DNA of 64,000 bases, taken from contig JAGQDJ010000633.1 of assembly GCA_022885665.1 (NCBI GenBank), forward strand, positions 682,001 through 746,000, given 5' to 3'. Under the pieces are notes generated by a model. The model saw nothing but the letters and a program-made list of their open reading frames with translations. It did not search any database and had not been told where the DNA came from. This document shows, in pieces, positions 1 to 9,900 of this stretch. Positions within the stretch are counted from its first letter, which is position 1. Each line of letters begins with the position of its first letter. A program made the translations under genes and the position numbers. The stretch is from Triops longicaudatus (taxonomy: Eukaryota > Arthropoda > Branchiopoda > Notostraca > Triopsidae).

Positions 1-399
1 GACATTGCTGCGCATCCATTTGGCAATTCGGTATTCCTCCTTGGATGGCTTACAACCGGGATCCATGCTCGTTTCTTCCTGAAAAGGATACCAGAAAAAA
101 AAGGCAAGGTCAAGGTCAATAAACTCCGAAGACCAGAGTAGCCTACATAATGCCGCACTTTGCAAAACAATGTGTAACTAGCTTCAGAGAGTATTAATAC
201 AATTTGAACTCGATCAGCTTCTTACTTACTTCAAGTCATTTCTGTTTAGTTGATTTTTCCAAACAGATTGTCATTACATGTGCAAGGAGTGGATCATGCA
301 TACGCTGCCAGTAGTTAACTTTAGAGTCAAAGAAACCAACCAATCATATTTTGTCAAGTTTACCTCTTTCTTCTTCTTGGTTTTACGTTTTTCCGACAT
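1..399 (-). CDS. SEC62: SEC62 translocation protein, N-terminal part (runs off left edge)
   Basis: Two coding exons are visible: exon 1 at 399-364, starting at an ATG, and exon 2 at 78-1, continuing out of the window. The 285-bp intron has a GTAAAC donor after a Glu codon and a TTTTCAG acceptor, phase 0. Exon 1 encodes MSEKRKTKKKKE; exon 2 encodes a stretch with KPSKEEYRIAKWMRSNV. The basic start followed by a PSKEE..(I/V)AK(W/Y) motif is the known N-terminus of SEC62, the ER membrane protein that works with SEC61/SEC63 in post-translational import of small secretory proteins. The rest (membrane segments, C-terminus) is not in the window. It lies downstream of DDB2 in the same orientation. 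Only 38 residues are seen, so the name rests on a short but distinctive match. Confidence 0.7.
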
Positions 400-1197
400 G
401 GTGCGATATTGGATTTCGAGTAATCAAGCAAAAGTGAGGATTTCCAGAACTGCTACTCTACACAGAGACGTCACCAAGTTTTCTCCCCGTTATGTTGTAG
501 TTGAACGACATCTAGCGGGAAAACGAATTCAAACTGGCGCCATATCTTAATCTCCAAATGATAGCCGATTTTAATTGCCCAATTTGTAAATAACAAAGAA
601 TACCTCGTTCCAAAACATGCAATGAATTAACCAAATATCAAAATTGTATATTCCCTAAAATAGAACGCTAACTACAATTAAAATTTGGCAATAAAGAACA
701 TATATTTGTTTTAATGTGCAGTTTGCGGTGTTTTCCAATATATTAATTTCTAGCCGCTTATAGGCATCCGTGGGTCTTCTGTTTATTTCAAGTTGTTTTC
801 GTACAAATCGTCCCATGTTCCAGTTGATTAAATGCGACGCGGGAAATACCAGTAAGTTTCCTGAGTCCCGCGATTTTCGTTTACAAGAAGAGAAACTCGT
901 TACAAACGTATACGTCACACCTGCACAAGGATGACACGCAAAATGTGCGTTGACGTTCGACTCGGCGCTTTTTCCATACATTTACATGCGCGTTTCGCCG
1001 GGAGCTTAAACCTCTTTTACAATTGGTGACATTTCTTTATAACTTGGCTTCGTTATAGCAGTTATGTTTTGCACCCTGTTTCTAAAATAGAACTAACTAG
1101 ATTGTCTATTAATTATATGACGAGTGTTATATAAGGTAACGACCCTGGCTCGCAATGCTGATTACATAAGTTAATTTTTTTTTAAAAAAATAACACG
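400..1197 (-). promoter_or_regulatory. SEC62 upstream / DDB2 downstream spacer
   Basis: About 800 bp separate the SEC62 ATG from the DDB2 polyadenylation signal, both genes on the minus strand, so the SEC62 promoter and 5' UTR must lie here. The minus-strand open frame at 655-981 has no recognisable motif and is probably chance. The stretch around 830-1000 is less AT-rich than its surroundings and is the best place to look for the start site. No TATA box was identified. Confidence 0.35.
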
Positions 1198-1203
1198 TTT
1201 TAT
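1198..1203 (-). terminator. DDB2 polyadenylation signal
   Basis: TTTATT on the plus strand, i.e. AATAAA on the minus strand, about 86 nt past the DDB2 stop codon. Position and orientation fit a normal 3' UTR. Confidence 0.6.
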
Positions 1204-1288
1204 TGTAGAAAAATAAGCACAATGCCACTTGATTACATAAGTGAGTGAACTGTGACACATGGAAGGAAAACGCAGTGCACAAATGCCC

Positions 1289-3652
1289 CTAGCTGTCGCT
1301 TTTCTTGCGTCGTTTCTTTTTCAGCTCGTCATCTTTTTTTGACACCTTGAATTCCAGTTCTATACTTTTTTTCTTCTCGTCTATATCCTCTTCATCAGTG
1401 GCTTCAAGCTTATCAATAAATTTGGGTTTCCATATTAAAATATGAAATCCTACAACAGTAACGACCCACTCATTAGCTGAAAATTCTTTTACGACACTAT
1501 AGTAAATAATTCCGTATAATTTTTACCCATTGCCGAAGCTAAAGTGTCACCAAGAGGATTGAAGCGGTTTAAACTGATAATACCATTGACGGAACCAGGT
1601 ATCAACTGGCACAACAGCTTCCCATCGCTTGCATCAAAAAAGTCGACACTTCTTTGTTCAGCAGGCGAGAAGCCTGGCATCTTGGGGTCGGGATACCTGC
1701 CCACGACGACAATATCTTCCAAAGGATGCCAACTAGCCTACGGACAAAAGCAAATCACGATATAAAAGCAACAAGTAGACAAACAAAGGGAACTACTTTA
1801 ATCGGCGTGAGGTGCTGAAATTGGCGATGCGGGTGAGTAATTTTGGTCTCAAGATGCCACAAGGGACCGGAATATATTCTTAATTCGCTGTGTTGGTCCG
1901 TCGTCAACAACCGGGAGCCATTGCAGACACTGCATGTATACGAGAGAAGTTATTCTCTTATTTACGTAGACTTCTCTTAATCAAACTATACCTAAAATTT
2001 GCCGCATTAACAGGCCTATTGTGTTGAAATTCGAAAAGCACACTGGACCTGTCATTGATCATTCGAATATCCCATAATTTAACCGTATTGTCCGTCGACG
2101 ACGTGGCCAACAGCCAACTTTCACTTTAGAATGCCATGGAAAATAGTTACTGATTTTTGCAATTAACGATAATAAAATACGCACCGGTGATTAAATTCTG
2201 CATGCAAGACTTTTGACTTATGCAGTCGAAGTTTCCAAACCGGGTTGCCGTCTGTCGTCAACAGGTTTACGAAACCATTATTATCCCCAGCGATCATCGT
2301 CCGATTGGTGAAAGAGACATCCAAAGCAGTATACCAATGACTAATTGAAGTACGATCTTAATTTTAAGGCAAGTGGTCATACAAAACCAAGGAGGTTCAC
2401 TTGTAATTTCCAGTTTCGAGAAAAAACTGTGACGCTTGAGTGCAAACGTTGCGGCGCCCCAGTGTTCCCGTTAAAGAAGCCATGTATAGCCAATCTGGGT
2501 TCTGGATATCAAACTGGAGCCCAAATATGTTTCCATCAGGCCCAGTCTGCGAGAAAAGCGGAAAGAAATACAATGTCACTCAAGCATTTTCTACTTTTTC
2601 AAAGAAAGTGGGGCGCGCGCGTTAAAATTCGTCCTAAGCGTCATGGTTCTTTGGAAAACGAACACTTTTCTTTGTCGATGCGACTTACTTCCTATGATCA
2701 GTGGTAAGAAACGCCTTGGATGTACTACGCTCCATATCTTTAATACTTAATTCCCCATCAATAGATACTACATATAAGGTACTCCGTTCATGGGGATCAA
2801 ATTGCATGGCTTGTACCGAGCCCCCTGGTCCTCGCTAAAACATTCTAAGCTTTAAGACGAAAACGAATGACAAAACACTTACGCCTTTAAGATGGTAGCT
2901 AGGTTTCGGCTGCTGATAGTTCCATAAAATTATGTCTCCGCCTTTGGAAGCTACAGCTAAGGTATCAGGTACACTAGGGTGCCAGGTTAAGGCCGTGACC
3001 CGTCGATCAAACGGAGACGCCGTCTTCAAAACGTGGAATTTCTTGACATAATCCATTACCGTTACCTTCGGAGCCTAGGAAAGCAATACAACCTGAGCTA
3101 TTAGCGTTACGCAATGTCTTTCTTTACATTTTGCAGGTGATTTAGAGTGCGAATGCCTTTCATTCGCGAGTCCACAAAAGCGACCACACTCTTGCTTTTT
3201 TCTCTACATGGGAAATCCAACGGCTTCGCATCTGGAGGCAACTTCCACGTGTGACCTTGACTTGTTCTTTTTTCTCGTAATTGCTGGGAACTGGGCAAGT
3301 TTTTCTCCGTAGAAACTGCTTCATTTTTAGATTTGCTCTTAACTGGATGGTTTCGGTTTGTAGCAGACACTTTCGTTTTGTTGCCGGCGTTGACTTTGCT
3401 CTTGTTATTGTTTGAGTCGCTTTTACGTTTCTTCCTAGCAGGGGCCTCTTCAAAGTCAGAATCGCTGGAATCTTCTACTGGATCATTTCTGGTGTCATAA
3501 GAAAGTAGACAAAAATAAAAGATATGTGTAAATAAAGATACGAGACTTCTTTTTTACTGTTGTTTGTTTGCGTGCTTCACAGCACCCTTCCCTGTCTGCT
3601 GTCGTGTCCGTTTGCTAGGGCCAGCTTCATCATCTTGCGCACCAAAATCCAT
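1289..3652 (-). CDS. DDB2: DNA damage-binding protein 2 (DDB2), WD40 repeat UV-lesion sensor
   Basis: Coding exons (minus): 3652-3558, 3488-3128, 3074-2883, then 2834-2689 or 2546-2401, then 2340-2185, 2123-1992, 1929-1797, 1737-1527, 1449-1289. Phases join cleanly to 529 codons (528 aa). Residues about 1-155 are a basic, low-complexity N-terminus rich in Lys/Ser/Asp. The WD40 propeller begins around KTASPFDRRVTALTWHP and contains KGGDIILWNY, a WDxR motif (LWDIR, residues 334-337), the hairpin FQH (398-400) that in human DDB2 inserts at the photolesion, VVVGRYPDP, and DTLASAMG before HILIW. A Lys/Asp-rich C-terminal extension follows. In the family DDB2 binds UV-damaged DNA and recruits the DDB1-CUL4 ligase. 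It is longer than human DDB2 (427 aa) at both ends. Introns are mostly 48-77 bp. No frameshift is seen. Confidence 0.93.
2401..2546 (-). other. DDB2: DDB2 alternative exon B (mutually exclusive pair)
   Basis: 146-bp exon, the same length and phases as exon A: acceptor CTCGCAG, phase 0 in; donor AA|GTGAAC, phase 2 out. It encodes 48 residues starting TGPDGNIFGLQFDI and containing SLTGTLGRRN. Aligned without gaps to exon A, 15 of 48 residues are identical by eye, including GP.G, QFD, LY, S..G.L and FL.T. Splicing to the next exon gives ..GNYN-HWYTALDV in frame. It has diverged more from other DDB2 proteins than exon A. Confidence 0.72.
2689..2834 (-). other. DDB2: DDB2 alternative exon A (mutually exclusive pair)
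   Basis: 146-bp exon entered in phase 0 (acceptor TTTTAG) and left in phase 2 (donor AA|GTAAGT). It encodes 48 residues starting RGPGGSVQAMQFDP and containing SIDGELSIKDMER. This matches the same place in vertebrate DDB2, where a GAGGSI..LKF segment precedes a SMEG.....D turn in an early blade. It is the more family-like of the two copies and so probably ancestral. Joined to the next constitutive exon it gives ..DHRN-HWYTALDV. Confidence 0.75.
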
Positions 3653-3735
3653 TTTATTATTTGGTTTGGCACTGAAAATGCAAACAGCAAAACGCAATAA
3701 TAGTGCGTTTTCCACGTTTTCCCGCACAACAATCA

Positions 3736-3776
3736 CACGTGGTTACGTAACAACCGGTCTCCGTTTCATATCGATA
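3736..3776 (-). promoter_or_regulatory. DDB2 promoter: DRE-like TATCGATA and E-box CACGTG
   Basis: The palindrome TATCGATA at 3769-3776 is identical to the DNA-replication-related element of insect core promoters. CACGTG lies at 3736-3741. Both are within 85-125 bp upstream of the DDB2 start codon at 3652, where a 5' UTR start would be expected. Role inferred from position. Confidence 0.5.
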
Positions 3777-3789
3777 CTTTACTCTTCGT

Positions 3790-5880
3790 AACGATATCTA
3801 CCTTTCACACGAAAATGCAGCAATACCATTTACGCTCGAAATTGGTTCCATGGATAACAAGCGCGTGAATGAAGTAAATGGAAATTTGCGCCGGGGAAAA
3901 ATTTGTTCAGCTGTTATGGTACTATGCAACGTCCATAAAAATTTGCTGTTTTATTTTTCATTTTTTAAACAAAAAACTTCTACAATGTCAGCTGCCCATT
4001 AAAAGCTGTCAATGCGCTTAAAAAAGCTGAAGTTCGTAACCTGACAAAATAATAATCTTCAAACGCATAATAAAACAAAATAGTATATAACTCCTGAAAA
4101 TTTACTAAATACGATGTTCATTACATAAATCGTATTCCCTTCCTAAGCTTGAAGCCTATTTGAACTGAACCGAATAAAACCCTCTTTGTCTTACGGGCCT
4201 CCATAAACGGGAGTGTATCGATCTTTCGGCCGATCGCCTTAAGTGCTATTTGTCCAATGCACCCGACTTCGCCATTGTTTGATGGAAGTACTGTGGTGTC
4301 ATTTATGACCCTGTACCACTAATCATGTGCGCAAATAGAGTAAAATCGCAACCAGATCACTGCCAGCACAAATTTATTGTACAAATTTATCACTGAACAA
4401 TTGACAAGCCAGTAATGAAAACGGTGACACGACAGTGCTATTACACAAACTCCATAAATGTTCTACGAACCAGAACGCGCCATAAAAAGTACAGAAAACA
4501 CTTCTAATAGCGTAAATCTTTTTGTAGCATTTCTTACACTTTTTTAGACTTTATAGGAAAAATTAAAAAAAGGCTGTCGGCATCGTAGAAAAAAGTGGCA
4601 GTTGTTAAGCAAACTAAACCAAGCAGAACTTGTCGAAGCTGTGCTAGGTCAAGCTTTGCTTCTGTAAATGGGTCCGAGTAAAAGCTTGTCATAATTCAAA
4701 AACGATAAATAAAAAGGGTAGGGAAAGGTACAAAAGCACAGGACACAACAATGCGGAACGTGTCTCTTAGATCACTACCCAGCACAGGTTATACTTTCAC
4801 TCTTGTTTTAAACTGTTTTCTTACGCGAACGATAACCATGTCCTTTTGCTTATAATAACTATAGACTTTTTCAACTGCATTCATTTAAGTGGATTTCGCC
4901 TTGTCATGGCAATCACAGACAGTTCCTGCCGGTTTGGAAACCTCAACCCCACAGGGCGGAAACTGCGAACCAATCTGCGTGGAAGACGGTGAATTTTCGA
5001 AACTTTTGGGTGATGTAACTAACAAGCTGCTGTATCCCGAAAAAGGGATAAACAACGTCAGAAGACGTTATTAACCATTGAAACGAACCGAGGTCAACTT
5101 AACAATTGACCAGAGTGCCTCACGAAAGCAACGAGATATTAGGGAGCAAAAAATTACGCCAAATGAACTGACTGAAGGAGCTTCCGGGCAACTTGCATGG
5201 GTTATAACAGAGGTTACATATGCTCCATAGTTCTGCTGCTTTGTCTTCTAAGTATTAGTAACGCAGGCTTTGGTTAAGGTTAAGGTAATCAAGGCCAACA
5301 CCTGGGAACTATTACAATGTCCCTGCTATTTAGCCCTGACTTTACTTGAAATCTCACTTTCGTTAACGTCTGTAGACGCAACACTACGTCATCCTTTTTC
5401 TTCTTTTCTAAGGTAGCGGTGAAGGTAATACACGACGTAAATGTTTAGAATTTCACATCTCCAACGAAACTGATGGCTAGAACAACTTGGCTCCTGAAGC
5501 AAAGGGATCTTGGTATTTGGGAAATTAGGAAGCTTCCAAGGTTACCAAGGACCCATTCACGCCCTCATGAAGCATGATAAGCAAAAGTGGTCGCTCCAAT
5601 TATTCTTAGTCCTACACAACCAACGAGAACAAGAATGTCAACACAAAAAGCACAAGTTAAAACAGTTTTCAAAGTGCTTGGCTCGTTGATTCAGCACGAG
5701 AAAACCCTATTGTCAAAATTACTACAAAAATATGACCTTGGCTATACTCAAAGCGAACGGGCTCAATGCAACATGCCATAGTTAAAAATCCACCAACCAA
5801 GAGGCAGGAGCGAACGAAGCAGATATTCGTTGAACAATTGAACGCCTGAAGTGCCCTCTAGGGCTAATAAGGGGTTCAGG
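3790..5880. other. Gene-free stretch with one weak coding-like remnant
   Basis: No gene with a recognisable domain was found. The plus-strand frame from 4889 to about 5230 is open except for one TAA at 5072 and reads like degraded coding sequence (for example PNELTEGASGQLAWVITEVT). A further open frame lies at 5587-5781. Neither could be assigned to a family, and no splice sites make a continuous gene. They may be the upstream part of the decayed sequence at 5.9-6.9 kb. Confidence 0.3.
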
Positions 5881-5889
5881 ATTAGCAAG

Positions 5890-6915
5890 GATATTTTCGA
5901 AGGAAGAACATCAAGATGCACGCTGGGATTGCAGGGGTCCTGTCTTCAGCTCTCGGAAGCAATTTCTCCTTTAGCATTGACACAGCGTCGATAATCATCC
6001 TCCACATATGAAATATATTATAACCTGTACTTGACTGTGTTCACACGAAAAGGAGGTCATTGTCGAGCTCCCCATGCACTAGTGACAAACTTCATGCAGT
6101 GTGCATGCAGCCACATTGGCCTTTTTCGTATGCGAAGTGTTTTTATATATCAATGATCCACTCACGACTTGTAAATAAAGTTTTTAAAACAGTCCATACA
6201 GACCACGAAGTACTTACGCTAAACTTTTCTGAAGAAGATAGTTGCATAATAACCCAATGCCCTTTCTATTACATTGAACGCCTTCTTGAAAGACTGGGAA
6301 TGCCTAGGGAAAGAATCTGCGAAGAGACGGAGCAAGGCACGTAAGACAGATGGGAAATTCTTCTGTTGGCAAACTGCTCAACAGGACAAAAAGCGCAAAC
6401 GTCACACATTTCCTTATTTCTTCTCATCAGCAATAAAGTACCCAAATATCTACACAAGTCTTAATACTAGACCCCCTGCGTCTAACTCCTGACAAGGGCC
6501 GCTTCCTTTGACGCGACGGATTATTTTGAAAAACCATTTCACCCGTGAGGGACATTTTCGCGGATGTTGCCCAGTTCGGCGTCATAACGCATAACTCAAA
6601 GAATACGGATATTTTTTTCCAAGCGTGTACTGATCAATTTACATGTTTTATACGAGAAAACGCGAACAAAACTTTTTTTGTGCAATTGAAGTTCTCACCT
6701 TCACTGTTAAGTAAAGTAGGCTGTTGTACTACCTGAGTGGCGGCCTTGATGTCAAACCCGTGAAAGGCATAACGCAATGTGTTCACAGTGCGCATGCATT
6801 TGTGGAGTCCCTCAATTCTCTTACAGCATACGGCAATATCATGTTACTTTTCATTGCCGAAACCGAAGTGCCGGTAATCCTAAGCGTGAGCCAACCCATT
6901 CGTTATATTCCGTAG
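5890..6915 (+). pseudogene. Decayed PCNA-like sliding-clamp sequence
   Basis: Several plus-strand frames in collinear order resemble the eukaryotic sliding clamp, interrupted by stops and frame changes. They are: a weak start-like piece with IFEGR near 5895; 6060-6344 with RLVNKVFKTVHTDHEVLTLN followed by LERLGMPRE, which parallels the PCNA segment before and at LGIPE; 6545-6736 with TDIFFQACTDQFTCFIREN, where PCNA has its second-domain D.V.ISC..DGVKF strand; and 6724-6915 with ESLNSLTAYGNIMLLF and EVPVILSVSQPIRYI, where PCNA has its C-terminal strands. The span of about 1 kb compares with 780 bp for a PCNA CDS. No introns are evident, so a processed copy is possible. The assignment is by eye and uncertain; another clamp-fold protein such as RAD9 or HUS1 is the main alternative. 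Confidence 0.35.
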
Positions 6916-9900
6916 CAGTGTCGCGATATTGACCCTTCTTTTCACGTAAGAAGCGTTTCTGAAAACGATTCTGTATCCCCTTTCTTACAAAATTTACCAA
7001 ATTCCCTATTCATGCCTGTAACGCACATTCGAGTCTTAATATAACCCCCCCCCCTTGCCGATATTCTATTGGCTTATAATCAATTTACACACTTCCAAGA
7101 CGTTAACTTTGTTTTATATTGAATTTATTTCGAAGCATTGCTCATGGTTATTTCTGTGGTGAGTGTCTAAAGACTTTTATTATTAACGTTTTACTTCTAC
7201 CTACCCGCGTCCATGACCTGCACTATCTCTGACGAACGCGCGAGCTACTAGAACCGGATATTAGATTAAGCAACAAGCGAATTTTATTTGTACTAGGGCG
7301 GACACCCTAAGTCAATCCGAAATTGTCTGTAAAATAGAACAAAATGGTGTTTAGTGATCACGTACTCCAAGTAGCAAAGGATACGCATGTAAGGCGCGGT
7401 ACATACAAACCCCTTAAGGGAGGATAACATGGGATTGTACTGTAAGAATCAAACACTATAAAAGATATCATATTGCGAAAATGTTTCAAAAATCAATAAA
7501 CTGTTCTGATAGTAATGTTGCCGTTTGCAATACTTAATGGAGCAGTTTGAGTTTTACTAAAAAAAAAAATACTAAATTTTTGAACTATGGCAGAATTTTT
7601 GCTACATTTTTATTTTACAGCAAAACGGAACTCCGGCAAACTGATGGACTAGGTCTGTTTTTTAAAATTTTAGGTTAAAAAGAAAACAAAGGTACTTTTC
7701 TTAATATTACATATAAAATATTAAGATTTTGCATGACACGAGTTTTTATCGGACTTGAATAACTCCCTGCATGGAATCACTTGAACAGGTTTTAACAAGT
7801 TGTGTATCCCGGAGCCTTGATGAATTCACTATGAAGTCCAGCTTTATGACTAGAAATTAAAGCTTCCACCCTTTTGGTCTGGAAAAAATGCAGAAGGCCA
7901 CAAACTGAGCTATTCGTTGACAGCTTTCTGGTTGTTTTTTTTATTATTATTATTTTCGCAAAAACGCGCTGGTATTGTGTCGTAAGCATGTACTGAAAAA
8001 ATTGAGGTTTCTACTTGAGGTTCTTGAGGCTGATTCAACAAATCTTGAGACATTATGTTAAAACTTGTTTCGGTTGCAAAGATGTCTTCAATTCTTTACG
8101 GTGTTCTGCTCTCGGTATAGAAAAAGAAAGCTAGTAGCTAACTGACTCCGCCACACCTTGGTTAACCAATCAAGATCTTGTTACTCAGATTTTATTGCTT
8201 AAGCTTATCCATCGAGTTCACTGTGGGCGCTTTTCTTTTTCACCCAATTGTTCTTTTTTTAATTTTATAGGTTGGTCAGTTTTTGTTTCATTTACTATTA
8301 ATTGTTGAGGGTAATGACTTAAGACCAATAAAGACTGATATTATGGTTGGAATGCAGTATATTTCATTTGGTATATTTTTACTTCAGTATTTGTAGATCT
8401 TATGATCCAAGTCAGGCGGAAACATATGCGTGTCAAGCTAAACACAAGCATGGACTCTTGCATGTATTTTATCAGCTGTCAAAAATTACTCCGAATTTGA
8501 CAAGCATCACGACCGGTATCACTCTTACCTTCCTTGCTTCAGCGCGAGCCAATTACTTTGCATAAGAAAGCATCAAAACAAATAGAAGTACTTGCAAGTA
8601 GCAATAAGCTTTTTGTCATGAGCTAGAACTTCCTGGAATACCACTGTTATCCCCCTTTACGTAGTTATCTGTTTCCAAGAAAACGGCGTATAAAATGGAA
8701 ACCCCGCCCACCGTATTTTGAGACATAAAGTAGACTCGCCTCCCGTTATATTGAACGTTTACACTTATTGGCTAAAATAACATCCCGATTGTACGAAATA
8801 GAATTTTATGTAAGGGTTTACTGTAAAAATAGTTATATTTCCATGGACAAATAATTACATTTTTAATGTTAAATTAGCCGATTAAGAATGATTCACTGTT
8901 CGCTCCAGATGATTTTGTTTTTATTTATGCAGTATAACGGTAAACTGTTATAACCTTTTAAAGTAAGCAGTCGACCGTTTCCAACCCCATAAATCTTCTT
9001 GTGCTACTGTTGTGTAGGCCTTACTTCACTATGTCGTTGGGGCAAAGGGATCTCCAGTCGTTCATTCAACGATCAAGCAACCTTCTTTGGCTTTAAAAAC
9101 ACACATAGAAACTCTGTGAGGCTGTTATATCTCCGGAAAAGGACTAACTGAGACAATTATCAGTATTAACCAAATTTAAGGTGCACTCAAATCATTAGAC
9201 ACTGACAAACCAGCACCTAGAAAACAGAATGACACAGAAATACAATCTACAGCATGCTTAAAAGAACGAATCGGAAAAACACCTGCAATCCTTTCTTTTC
9301 CGCGAGACCGTTTATTAAAACCTGTCCTCTAAGGAACTGAAGCATTTTCATAAGTATGAGAAGCTTGGTGCACAACCTCGTTCTTAGACAGGAAGGACTT
9401 TTCCTGCGTAGCCTTCGACGGCAGACTCCGAAGATTGATCCAATCCACGTGGCGTAATACCTTAGGCTGTCTAACATTTGCTAATACGGGAAGAATCGGT
9501 TCGTCTACTACGCTGTAAATGAAGGAACTAGCGCTTTCGTTGAACACTTCAGGGCGCAAAACCGGAACTGTTCCAGACCCCCTGAAATGAAACAAGTTAA
9601 TTCTAAAACAAACACGGGGAGGGACACGGGGGCGAGGACACGACACACGGTATACATGTAAGCGCAACTTACGTCTGCCCATTTTAGACATGTGTTTCAA
9701 GTTTTGCTTTGAATTCACTCTACGCGCAGCAAAAAGACATCAAGGGGGGCCTTGCAGTGAGGTGTAGACAATCGTGTTATTGTACCCCCTTTAGCCTTGC
9801 TTTCCAAGCGTTCTTGTGGTATCAAAATTATTCATCGCAACAGGGCATGGTCAAGGAAAACCAGTCTTTTTGGAGCTCGACCTAGAGCAGCTAGCTTTTC

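Noticed and set aside
9329..9720. Minus-strand exon-like structure with GTAAGT donor, TTTCAG acceptor and AATAAA after a stop
   Set aside because: The frames on the two sides cannot be joined without a stop, and the 84-residue open frame after the acceptor matches no family I know. Possibly a relic or a non-coding transcript, but not supportable as a gene.
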